DNA of 64,000 bases from Prevotella sp. (GTDB taxonomy: Bacteria > Bacteroidota > Bacteroidia > Bacteroidales > Bacteroidaceae). Positions 35,014-43,019 of this stretch are shown piece after piece. Location of the stretch: positions 1 to 64,000 of the forward strand of contig JAFRRN010000012.1 of NCBI GenBank assembly GCA_017428055.1, given 5' to 3'. Numbering within the stretch: position 1 is the stretch's first letter; each line of letters opens with the position of its first letter. The notes under the pieces were generated by a model. The model worked only from the letters and a program-made list of their open reading frames with translations, had not been told where the DNA came from and made no database searches. The position numbers were made by a program, and so were the translations under genes.

Positions 35014-36382
35014 TGCTTGTCGCTGCCATTTCAGTAGTTGTAGCTTCCTCAGTATCTTTAGGGTTATTCTTTTCTGTTATGATTATTAAGTCTTCCTCCT
35101 TCCGGAATATGCCATATAGCCAAAATGCGGTAATTACAGGTACAGTAAATAATGAGTAAGAAATACTAAAGATTAGAAAGAGAACAAATAAAGTTGCTTT
35201 CCGAACCTTGAAATCGTTACCTAATGCGACAGAGGATTTATACAAAAAGAAATAAAGAAGGAGGCTTAATGGAATTCCTAATTGTCCTATCAATTTAAGA
35301 ATGCCACCTGTAAGAACATAATTTCCAGAAATTCTTTGAGAAAAATAACTATGATGAGTATTCCATCCATATCCAAGAATAGGGTCTTTTTGTATATTTA
35401 TCAATTCAAAATACATTGCCTGGAATCGTCCCAAAGACCCTACATATTCGTTGGATTCACGGACTTTATTAACGTAGTCTATTCTCTCATTTATTTTACT
35501 TATTTCAGAATCTAAATCCAATTGATTCGTAATTTTTTCTTGCATAAATTCGAGTCTTGCAAGTTGGAAAGAAATAGGGATGATGATGAGTGAAAAAACT
35601 AAAATCCCTTTTAGGCTTAATATCCTGATTGCAAAAAAACTATATAATACAATGGCTGCTATATATCCTGTTGTTGAAAATGTAGATGCTAATGCAATTA
35701 ATAGGATAATTCCACCCGCATTCCCTTTAAATTTGATTCCATTACGGATTAAATTGCTATAAAGTGCTAATAATATCATGACGGAAAAACGACCTGGCTC
35801 CCAAGTGCAACCTGAATTTCTTAGAAATCCATATATTACAAATCCCTCTAATTTTTCTAATCGCGAGGGGTCAAACCATTTATATAAATAGAAAATATGA
35901 TTTCCATTTCCTGCTTCAGGAAAACTTCGGAAAAAAGCAGCTGTTCCTGGATAGATGATATAAATTCCCCATAAGATTAATGATAATAAACTAAGCCTTA
36001 TCATGATATGTTCATATATAGGGAGCATCTTTTTTCCAAATACTTGCACGTGAATATAAGCGATAATTATGCTATAGAAAATAAAAAAGTGATATGAATA
36101 ATCTGATCCTCCATAGTATGGTTTGTGGTTAAATAACAATATCATCCAAATGGCAAAAAGCAATAATAACCTTAATAACTTTTTGTTGTCGAATTTAACT
36201 TTGTGCCTATCTAATAAGATGATAGTTAGTATGATGGGAAATAAAAAAGGAAAATAGGGACTGGAAAGACCAGAAATCATTCGAGTGGTATTTCCATTCA
36301 TCTGTGCCATGTAAATCACCATGATGAAAAAATAAAAGTACTCGAAAGTTTTAATTTTATCTTGATTAAATAGAGATACCAT
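34991..36382 (-). CDS. O-antigen polymerase-like membrane protein (second Wzy candidate)
   Basis: A 463-residue polytopic protein with about ten or more hydrophobic segments. A large loop carries RNSGCTWEPGRFSVMILLAL, the R-x-EPG-type motif seen in many Wzy/EpsG-like polymerases. It overlaps the flippase gene by 17 nt and the GT4 gene by 23 nt. It is AT-rich. Being next to wzx it is the better candidate for the main polymerase, ahead of the one at 11212-12432. Confidence 0.8.
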   Translation of the reverse strand: MVSLFNQDKIKTFEYFYFFIMVIYMAQMNGNTTRMISGLSSPYFPFLFPIILTIILLDRHKVKFDNKKLLRLLLLFAIWMILLFNHKPYYGGSDYSYHFFIFYSIIIAYIHVQVFGKKMLPIYEHIMIRLSLLSLILWGIYIIYPGTAAFFRSFPEAGNGNHIFYLYKWFDPSRLEKLEGFVIYGFLRNSGCTWEPGRFSVMILLALYSNLIRNGIKFKGNAGGIILLIALASTFSTTGYIAAIVLYSFFAIRILSLKGILVFSLIIIPISFQLARLEFMQEKITNQLDLDSEISKINERIDYVNKVRESNEYVGSLGRFQAMYFELINIQKDPILGYGWNTHHSYFSQRISGNYVLTGGILKLIGQLGIPLSLLLYFFLYKSSVALGNDFKVRKATLFVLFLIFSISYSLFTVPVITAFWLYGIFRKEEDLIIITEKNNPKDTEEATTTEMAATSNEGILPS

Positions 36383-37613
36383 GTTGTGGTTGTTTTTTTA
36401 TAAAATTTTTATAGTATAAAACCATAATGGAAAAATATATAAATGAACTAAGAATGCGTGTTGTAATAGCTCCATTGATATTCCATAAATAGATACCTAA
36501 TGTAAATCCGATGATTTGAATTCCCCCTGAAATGAATGCGGTGTTTCTAATACTTTTTCCTTGACCATGAGCACCAAGGAAACGGTTAAATATATCTCCA
36601 AGTCCTTGGAAAGTGGTTCCTAATGCTAAGAAAGATGCATATAAAGCTACAATATTGTATGATTCGTTGTATAGTATATTTACTATGGGATAAATTAAAA
36701 TAATATATGCAATAAGTGTAATTGCTGCGAGTAGTAGTGAAAAACGTATAACTTTAGTTGGAATGTAGTTTTGTGTAGCAAATTGTTTAAAATATGTCGT
36801 TCCTATTACTTGGGGTAATGTTTGTAGTGGCATGGAAATTGTTAGAGCTAATGTGTAAAAGGCTACATTTGTGTTGTCTTTATTAAGTAATCCTAATGTC
36901 ATACCTGCTACGTATGCAACTGACACATTTGTCAATGCCCCATAATATACTTGTAATCCATATTTCTTGTTTTCCTCATGAAGTTTCTTAAATGTTTGTC
37001 TTAGATTATTAAAAGATGGTTTGTTCAGGTAAATGATGATAGCTAAGACTAAAAAATGGATTCCATTGTTTAATAGCAGCATTCTTTCACGAGTTGCTCC
37101 AAATTGAAAATAAATGAGAGATGCGATTGCTAAATATGCCAATGAGGGTAATAGCCTGGCACATGCTATCGTGTAAATACTATTGTCTCCTTGAGAGGAG
37201 GTGTTGACGTAGTTTAATAACAAAGCGACGCCACCACATACGGGGATCGTCAAATAAAACAGATAATAGAATTCCTTAGCTAAGAAGAAATGATGAATCA
37301 GACCGCAGATAAAAAGAATGACCATCAAGATGATATTTGTAATCATCAGGATGGTCACCAATAGTCCTTTTATCTCGCGAGTTTCTTTTTCGCTCTGGGA
37401 TAATGCCAATAACCTACTGCCAGATATGAAATATCCGAACAACAGTAACCCAGAGAAAAAGGAGATGATGTTGTTGACATATCGCACGTCTCCATATTCG
37501 GCTGGTGCCAAGTTGCGGGTGTTGAGGATAGATACCAAGACACCCACTACAATTCCAATCATGGAACTTGCATAAAGGACGGAGACTTGTTTTTTTGTCT
37601 TTGTCAGTTTCAT
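36366..37613 (-). CDS. Wzx-type polysaccharide flippase
   Basis: A 415-residue protein with about twelve hydrophobic segments of the polysaccharide-transport (MOP/PST) superfamily. The N-terminal pattern VLYASSMIGIVVGVLVSILNTRNLAPAEYG (part) is typical of these lipid-linked oligosaccharide flippases. It is the first gene of the minus-strand glycan locus and lies downstream of a -7 box at 37792-37799 with a roughly 170-nt leader. Confidence 0.87.
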   Translation of the reverse strand: MKLTKTKKQVSVLYASSMIGIVVGVLVSILNTRNLAPAEYGDVRYVNNIISFFSGLLLFGYFISGSRLLALSQSEKETREIKGLLVTILMITNIILMVILFICGLIHHFFLAKEFYYLFYLTIPVCGGVALLLNYVNTSSQGDNSIYTIACARLLPSLAYLAIASLIYFQFGATRERMLLLNNGIHFLVLAIIIYLNKPSFNNLRQTFKKLHEENKKYGLQVYYGALTNVSVAYVAGMTLGLLNKDNTNVAFYTLALTISMPLQTLPQVIGTTYFKQFATQNYIPTKVIRFSLLLAAITLIAYIILIYPIVNILYNESYNIVALYASFLALGTTFQGLGDIFNRFLGAHGQGKSIRNTAFISGGIQIIGFTLGIYLWNINGAITTRILSSFIYFSIMVLYYKNFIKKQPQHGISI

Positions 37614-37671
37614 TTTAGGCTATTTCTCTACCGATTTACCAATAACTTGACTATGATGCACACTTTCTCTC

Positions 37672-37692
37672 CTCGTTTTTGCGTAAAACGAG
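37672..37692 (-). promoter_or_regulatory. Leader stem-loop ahead of flippase
   Basis: CTCGTTTT (37672-37679) and AAAACGAG (37685-37692) form a perfect 8-bp stem with a 5-nt loop, inside the predicted transcript leader about 60 nt before the start codon. It could be an attenuator or an RNA-binding site. There is no run of U immediately after it on the minus strand. Confidence 0.45.
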
Positions 37693-37791
37693 TGAATGTT
37701 TTTCAATCATGTCAATGCTATTGGAAACCGCTGTAGAGAGCATTTCTCGCAGCCCCAAGGCTTATGTTTATTTAATGGGTACAAAATTACA

Positions 37792-37799
37792 AATAATTA
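37792..37799 (-). promoter_or_regulatory. -7 box for glycan locus
   Basis: Reads TAATTTTG on the minus strand, a full match to TAnnTTTG, about 180 nt before the flippase start. A partial -33 element may lie near 37822. Confidence 0.5.
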
Positions 37800-37964
37800 T
37801 TGATTTAACAAAATTTATGGTGCAATTGTTTCTCGATATTCTAATTTGCCTCCAAACCATACTCATATATCCCGAATGATAGAATTGCAGAATACATGTA
37901 TCAGAAGGATTAATAATCATATATCGATTATTCTTGAATGTCTATAGATTTCCTGTGTGTTGTT

Positions 37965-38065
37965 CTCATAAATCAGAGCATAACTCTGATGATTCAGTTG
38001 ACAACACTGATGATTCAGAGCATAGAACTGGTGATTCAGTTCACAACTCTGATGGCTCAAATTGA
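37965..38065. repeat. 21-bp tandem repeats with palindromic core
   Basis: Four 21-bp units start at 37982, 38003, 38024 and 38045. Their cores read CTGATGATTCAG (37986-37997, 38007-38018), CTGGTGATTCAG (38028-38039) and CTGATGGCTCAA (38049-38060), that is CTGA-N4-TCAG. A fifth, weaker unit sits at 37965-37976. The 21-bp period is two helical turns. Both plus-strand reading frames over it stay open briefly, but no start or RBS supports a gene. Confidence 0.75.
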
Positions 38066-38215
38066 AGTGGGATGAGATGCTGACGGAAAATATGTCTCTG
38101 TGCCTGTGAATAGGGAAATCATTCTTTAATGTTTAATCTTTTATTTTTCATTTCCCTTTCGTGTTATTCGTTTCATTCGTGTTCGTTGGTGTGTGAAAAA
38201 CAATTGTTCATAGTC

Positions 38216-38437
38216 TTATTTGTAGGGAGTGCGCATGTGTTCGTCTGCCCATGCCGATACTTTTTGCTCATTTAATGTGTCGTTATCCCAAAGGCGATGT
38301 ATTTCCTTCTGAAGACGTGAGTTTAGGAACCGCACAATGATAGATTTCAATTCTGCTACATCCTCTTCTTTGTCAACACACGAGAGAATGTTAAGCAATT
38401 CATATTGAGCCTGATTTATTCTTGATGGTAGTTGCAT
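38216..38437 (-). CDS. Small antitoxin-like protein, orphan
   Basis: A 73-residue protein. Its end (LQKEIHRLWDNDTLNEQKVSAWADEHMRTPYK in part) resembles small Bacteroidetes proteins that often precede PIN-domain or similar toxin genes, where the conserved feature is 'kl-W-..G-L-...-R-TPYK'. Here no partner follows: the DNA after the stop is non-coding. A minus-strand -7 box lies at 38537-38544. Assignment to a toxin-antitoxin family is from memory of the pattern and is tentative. Confidence 0.6.
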   Translation of the reverse strand: MQLPSRINQAQYELLNILSCVDKEEDVAELKSIIVRFLNSRLQKEIHRLWDNDTLNEQKVSAWADEHMRTPYK

Positions 38438-38536
38438 ATTGATAGCTTTATATTTATTATTGATGATTTATGAGATTAAATGCTGTAGGGCTTGTCGTTG
38501 AATATTACAATTATGATAGTCAATATATATTGCTTG

Positions 38537-38544
38537 CAAAATTA
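38537..38544 (-). promoter_or_regulatory. -7 box for small antitoxin-like gene
   Basis: Reads TAATTTTG on the minus strand, a full match to TAnnTTTG, about 100 nt before the start at 38437. Confidence 0.4.
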
Positions 38545-38582
38545 AAAATAATCTGAATAAAAGTACAAGCAAACATTAAAAA

Positions 38583-38619
38583 AAGCAGGAAACAAGGTAA
38601 AGAATCCCGTTTCCTGCTT
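38583..38619 (-). terminator. Rho-independent terminator after GGGtGRT gene
   Basis: AAGCAGGAAAC (38583-38593) and GTTTCCTGCTT (38609-38619) form a perfect 11-bp stem with a 15-nt loop. On the minus strand the stem is followed at once by a run of seven T. It lies 19 nt after the GGGtGRT stop. Confidence 0.85.
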
Positions 38620-38637
38620 GAATGAAGACAAGAATGA

Positions 38638-39651
38638 TTACTTCTTGTTCAAGGCAAGGTCTACCTCCACGGCGATGGAAACGGTGGCTCCCACCATGGG
38701 GTTGTTGCCGATACCGAGGAATCCCATCATCTCCACATGGGCGGGAACAGACGATGAGCCGGCAAACTGGGCATCGCTGTGCATACGTCCGAGCGTGTCG
38801 GTCATGCCGTATGAGGCGGGACCGGCAGCCATGTTGTCGGGATGGAGGGTACGACCCGTGCCGCCGCCCGATGCCACGCTGAAGTAAGGCTTCCCTGCCA
38901 ACACGCGCTCTTTCTTGTATGTGCCAGCCACGGGGTGCTGGAAGCGGGTGGGGTTGGTGGAGTTACCCGTGATGGAAACATCGACATTCTCCTTCCAGAG
39001 GATAGCGACACCCTCGCGCACGTCGTCTGCGCCATAGCATTTCACCTTGGCACGTGGACCGTCGGAGTATGGGGTCTCCTTCACAACTTTCACCTCGCCC
39101 GTAAAATAGTCAAACTGTGTCTGCACGTAGGTGAAGCCATTGATGCGGCTGATGATCATGGCTGCATCCTTGCCAAGGCCATTGAGGATGACGCGCAGCG
39201 GTTTCTGGCGTACCTTGTTGGCTTTCTCGGCAATCTTGATGGCACCCTCTGCGGCGGCGAAGCTCTCATGTCCGGCGAGGAAGGCAAAACATTCCGTCTC
39301 GTCGCGGAGCAGGCGGGCTGCCAAGTTACCGTGGCCGATGCCCACCTTGCGGTCGTCTGCCACCGACCCGGGGATGCAGAAACTCTGCAAGCCGATGCCG
39401 ATGGCCTCTGCTGCCTCTGCCGCATTCTTCACGCCCTTCTTGATGGCGATGGCGGCGCCGCATACGTATGCCCACTTGGCATTCTCGAAACAGATGCCTT
39501 GGGTCTCCTCACACATCTTGTAGGGGTCTACACCCACGCTCTCGCATATCTCGTTAGCCTCCTCGATATCCTTGATACCGTTCTCGTTCAAAGCGGCAAG
39601 TACCTGCTTGATACGACGCTCATAGCTTTCAAAACTCACTTTACGAATCAT
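38638..39651 (-). CDS. GGGtGRT family protein
   Basis: A 337-residue protein named for its motif GGGTGRT (262-268), followed by LHPDN (269-273). Conserved cysteines (C36, C47, C54, C64, C92) and a glycine-rich C-terminus are visible. The family has no established reaction; it is typically encoded next to a NifU-like scaffold, as here (11 nt gap), which suggests an Fe-S-linked role. A strong terminator follows the gene. Confidence 0.92.
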   Translation of the reverse strand: MIRKVSFESYERRIKQVLAALNENGIKDIEEANEICESVGVDPYKMCEETQGICFENAKWAYVCGAAIAIKKGVKNAAEAAEAIGIGLQSFCIPGSVADDRKVGIGHGNLAARLLRDETECFAFLAGHESFAAAEGAIKIAEKANKVRQKPLRVILNGLGKDAAMIISRINGFTYVQTQFDYFTGEVKVVKETPYSDGPRAKVKCYGADDVREGVAILWKENVDVSITGNSTNPTRFQHPVAGTYKKERVLAGKPYFSVASGGGTGRTLHPDNMAAGPASYGMTDTLGRMHSDAQFAGSSSVPAHVEMMGFLGIGNNPMVGATVSIAVEVDLALNKK

Positions 39652-39662
39652 AATCTCTCCTC

Positions 39663-40364
39663 CTATTCTTTACGTGGGTCAATGGATTTAACTACTCCCT
39701 GCTCGGCGGTGGTGCGTCCGTAGGAACCCGTAAACTTCTTCACGGCCTCGTTGGCATCCATGCCGTTCTTGATGGCTTCCATCATCTTGCCGAGGTGAAC
39801 ATACTCATAACCACACACCTGGTCGTCCTTGTCGAGGAACATCTTGGTGATGTAACCCTCGGTCAGCTCCAGGTAACGTGTGCCCTTGGCAACCGTGCCA
39901 TAGAGTGTACCCGTCTGTGAACGGAGGCCCTTGCCGAGGTCTTCGAGGCCTGCGCCGATGACGAGGCCGCCCTCTGAGAAGGCACTCTGCGTACGTCCGT
40001 ACACCACTTGCAGGAACAACTCGCGCATAGCGGTGTTGATGGCATCGCAGACGAGGTCGGTGTTCAACGCCTCAAGGATGGTCTTGCCCGGGAGGATCTC
40101 ACTTGCCATGGCGGCGGAGTGTGTCATTCCCGTGCATCCGATGGTCTCCACGAGACATTCCTGGATGATGCCGTCCTTGATGTTGAGCGACAGCTTACAA
40201 GCTCCTTGCTGGGGTGCGCACCATCCAATGCCATGGGTGTAGCCGGAGATGTCCTTGATCTCCTTGGCTTGGATCCACTTCCCCTCCTCGGGGATGGGTG
40301 CGGGTCCGTGGTTAGGACCTTTAGCGACAACGCACATGTTGTCAACTTCTTTTGAATAAATCAT
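39663..40364 (-). CDS. NifU-like iron-sulfur cluster scaffold protein
   Basis: A 233-residue protein with an IscU/NifU N-terminal-like domain. GWCAPQQGACKLSL (48-61), ETIGCTGMTHSAAMASE (73-89) and C106 in LVCDAIN place cysteines where IscU binds the nascent cluster. The sequence differs from housekeeping IscU, and residues 120-233 form an extra part not found there. It is co-transcribed with the GGGtGRT gene, with a -7 box at 40414-40421. Confidence 0.85.
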   Translation of the reverse strand: MIYSKEVDNMCVVAKGPNHGPAPIPEEGKWIQAKEIKDISGYTHGIGWCAPQQGACKLSLNIKDGIIQECLVETIGCTGMTHSAAMASEILPGKTILEALNTDLVCDAINTAMRELFLQVVYGRTQSAFSEGGLVIGAGLEDLGKGLRSQTGTLYGTVAKGTRYLELTEGYITKMFLDKDDQVCGYEYVHLGKMMEAIKNGMDANEAVKKFTGSYGRTTAEQGVVKSIDPRKE

Positions 40365-40413
40365 GTTTGCTAAAATTTATAATGATAAATGAATATGCTT
40401 TTTCATCTGTTTG

Positions 40414-40421
40414 CAAAATTA
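40414..40421 (-). promoter_or_regulatory. -7 box for NifU-like/GGGtGRT operon
   Basis: Reads TAATTTTG on the minus strand, a full match to TAnnTTTG, about 50 nt before the NifU-like start. Confidence 0.55.
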
Positions 40422-40470
40422 TAAAAAAAAACTTAAAAACAGACAATTGCCAATCAGATGTTATAAAACT

Positions 40471-41022
40471 TTAACGCTCATAGCGCGTTAGGCAGTTCGC
40501 GGCGGCATGTCTTTCGCCCATCTCGCCCTCATTGGCCGATGTTTTTGCGGCGGTGAGAAAAGCCTTTTCCGATGCCTTGTCGATGGTATATCCTTTCAGG
40601 AACAAGCGAGACAGGATGTGAAACCCACAAATCCGCTCGTTCACATGGGCAGAACGGATGGCACGAAGGGCTATGGGGGCTATCCCCTCGACATATTGAA
40701 ACAGGTGGAACGCCGCCCATTCCGCCATTTCCTGCGTCGGCATCTCCGCAAGCCATTGCTCCGTCAAGGTCGGGGACATCTGTTCGGGTGGCATGATGAG
40801 TGTGGCAAGGATCTTGCATTCGCGCACGTTTTCCACCCATAGTGCCTCGGCGAGGTCTTTGTCTTTCCCATATTCGCTTGCCAGGCATTGTAGGTCTGCC
40901 ATGCTGACGCCCCAGTTGATATGATAAGCCGCACCCTTCTCTCGCATGGAAGATGCCGTCACGCCATTCATCAGGGGGCGGAAGGAGCGTTTGATTTCCT
41001 TGATTTTTTCTGCTGTGGGCAT
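40471..41022 (-). CDS. AlkD-like DNA alkylation repair protein
   Basis: A 183-residue HEAT-repeat protein like the AlkD branch of DNA glycosylases that remove alkylated purines. Helical repeats are visible, including WGVSMADLQCLASEYGKDKDLAEALW (part) and WVENVRECKILATLIM. It is shorter than typical AlkD (about 220-240 residues), so the N-terminal helices may be reduced. It follows the DPP III gene after 47 nt of repetitive spacer. Confidence 0.78.
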   Translation of the reverse strand: MPTAEKIKEIKRSFRPLMNGVTASSMREKGAAYHINWGVSMADLQCLASEYGKDKDLAEALWVENVRECKILATLIMPPEQMSPTLTEQWLAEMPTQEMAEWAAFHLFQYVEGIAPIALRAIRSAHVNERICGFHILSRLFLKGYTIDKASEKAFLTAAKTSANEGEMGERHAAANCLTRYER

Positions 41023-41069
41023 GGGGTAGATGGGATGAATGGGGTTAATGGAATGAATGGGGTGGTGGA

Positions 41070-43019
41070 TTAAAGGAAACCATAGTCGCGGCTGTAGCGG
41101 AGCATCTGGTGGGTGTAGCTCTCCGTGTAGTCGATTTCGATGTCCGTGATGTTGCCTTGCTCGTCGATGACGGGCTTGAGCCAGGGGTTGATGAAGCCCT
41201 TATAGGGAGCTATATTGAGCTTTCGGTATCTCTCGATGACCTCTTGGTGGAGGACTTGGTCGATATTGACGGCATATTTCTCCACCAATTCCCTTGCTGC
41301 ATCATAGTCGCCCTCGCTCTTGATTCGCTGGATTTCGGCGAGCAACTGTGCGAATAGTTCCCGCACTTTCTCGTAATTGTGGACGCGGAGATAGGTCTTG
41401 CCGTTGTGTCTCACCAAAGACACGATGCCCCGAGAATGTTCATACACCCAATGGGCGATCAATGCGCGGTTGCGCATGTGTGCCTCCTCAATCATATTGC
41501 CGAGGGTGATGCGCGTCAGTTGCGTCATCAGGCCATTCAATAGGTAGGTGTAATAATGCGACTTGTAGGCTTGCATGTCGGGCAACAGCCCCAATTCCAC
41601 CATCTTCTTGTCGGCTATGTAATACAAACCAAACAGGTCTGCCCGTGCCTCTTCAATGGTATTGCCATACGATTTCAGTGCGTTGGGGTCTGTGTTAGGC
41701 AACAATTGCCCGCTGCCATGCCCCAGGCATTCATGCAGGTCGGTGTGCAGGTCATCGCAGAGGTCGCCATATCGCATGATGAGTTGACGTGTCCGCTCCT
41801 CGTCGATGAACTCTTCCTTGAATCCGTTGCCTTTCGCCGCCTTGTTATATGCCTCGGTGATGTTGGAGATGGTGACGCTCTTCGACCCATACCGTGCCCT
41901 GATCCAGTCGGCATTAGGCAGGTTGATGCCGATGGCGGTCGATGGATATTCCTCGCCACCGAGCATGGCGGCGCAGATGGCATTGGCGGTAACGCCTTTC
42001 ACGGTGGGCTTACGGAATCGTGGGTCGATGGGGGAATGGTCTTCAAACCATTGCGCGTTCTCGCTTATCGCCTTCGTGCGGCGTGTCGCTACATGGTCTT
42101 TGTATTCCACGAGACCCTCCCAAGTGCCTTTGATGCCTAACGGGTCGCCATAAACCTCAATGAACCCGTTGATGAAATCCACCTCTCCGTCTTGTTCCTT
42201 GAGCCATTCGATGGAGTATTGGTCAAACAGGGAGAGGTCGCCCGTGCGGTAATAGTCACAGAGAAGGAGTATCACCTTCCGCTGCTGTTCATTCTCTGCC
42301 ACCCCGGCAGCCTTGTTCAGCCAATATATAATATGGTGTATCGCCTCGCCATATCGCCCGCCTTCTTTCCATGTGAGTTCCTTGACTTGCCCGTCTTCCT
42401 TGACAAGGGTCGAGTTCAAGCCCCACGATGGCGGTTCCTCATCGGCAGGGTTTGCCTTGGCAGCGTAATAGTCCTCCACCTCTTGTTGCGTCACCCCCTC
42501 GTAGAAATGGCAAGCGGAGGTGAGGATGAGGTCGTCGCCATCAGCCTTGTTCACCCGCTTGGGCATGAACGAGGGGTCGAAGATGGCGGGGAAAATCGTC
42601 TCCATCAGTTCCTCCCGTGTCTCCCCTTGACCGAGGGGAAGGCTCTCTTCGGGAGTGGAGAGGATGGCATTGCGCAGGAAGGATTCCGTAAACCCTGGGG
42701 TAAATTTCTCGCATCCGTAGTGGTGGTAGATTCCATTCGAGAACCATATCCGCTTGAGATAAGTCTCCAAGGCAGCCCATTCTGGGCTTTCGGTCAATTT
42801 GTCGTGGTGAGAACAGATTGCCTCCAAGGTCTTGCGAATGCGAAGATTGTACTTTCCGTATTGGTCTGTGGTGATGTCACGACCGCAGAGAGCCGCCTCC
42901 GTGAGATAATATGCCAGTACCTTTTGACGCAAGGAAAGCTCCTCAAAGCCATTCAGGCGGTAGCGAAGGAGCTGCAAATCGGCAAACCGCTCATCGGTAT
43001 AGTTGAACGCTGCCATCAT
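41070..43019 (-). CDS. Dipeptidyl peptidase III (peptidase M49)
   Basis: A 649-residue zinc peptidase that cuts dipeptides from peptide N-termini. The zinc site HECLGH (429-434) and the second ligand motif EEARAD (456-461) are intact. No signal peptide is seen, so it should be cytoplasmic. Bacteroides DPP III is about 675 residues. Its start overlaps the stop of the AraC-type gene; two adjacent ATG codons (43019, 43016) are possible starts. Confidence 0.95.
   Translation of the reverse strand: MMAAFNYTDERFADLQLLRYRLNGFEELSLRQKVLAYYLTEAALCGRDITTDQYGKYNLRIRKTLEAICSHHDKLTESPEWAALETYLKRIWFSNGIYHHYGCEKFTPGFTESFLRNAILSTPEESLPLGQGETREELMETIFPAIFDPSFMPKRVNKADGDDLILTSACHFYEGVTQQEVEDYYAAKANPADEEPPSWGLNSTLVKEDGQVKELTWKEGGRYGEAIHHIIYWLNKAAGVAENEQQRKVILLLCDYYRTGDLSLFDQYSIEWLKEQDGEVDFINGFIEVYGDPLGIKGTWEGLVEYKDHVATRRTKAISENAQWFEDHSPIDPRFRKPTVKGVTANAICAAMLGGEEYPSTAIGINLPNADWIRARYGSKSVTISNITEAYNKAAKGNGFKEEFIDEERTRQLIMRYGDLCDDLHTDLHECLGHGSGQLLPNTDPNALKSYGNTIEEARADLFGLYYIADKKMVELGLLPDMQAYKSHYYTYLLNGLMTQLTRITLGNMIEEAHMRNRALIAHWVYEHSRGIVSLVRHNGKTYLRVHNYEKVRELFAQLLAEIQRIKSEGDYDAARELVEKYAVNIDQVLHQEVIERYRKLNIAPYKGFINPWLKPVIDEQGNITDIEIDYTESYTHQMLRYSRDYGFL

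Larger units (their letters stand above)
37614..38215. other. Leader and repeat region upstream of glycan locus
   Basis: About 600 bp without a gene. In order from the flippase start: a stem-loop (37672-37692), a minus-strand -7 box (37792-37799), and a run of 21-bp palindromic repeats (37965-38065). The stretch 38100-38200 contains the string attcgtttcattcgtgttcgtt, close to one near 29860, both intergenic. No invertible-promoter inverted repeats were found by eye. Confidence 0.6.

Noticed and set aside
37614-38215. Invertible promoter as in Bacteroides capsule loci
   Set aside because: I looked for paired inverted repeats of 15-25 bp flanking the -7 box and found none; only a local hairpin and 21-bp repeats are present.
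38842-39723. 293-codon plus-strand frame opposite the GGGtGRT gene
   Set aside because: The minus-strand gene carries the family motif; the antisense protein has no domain signature.
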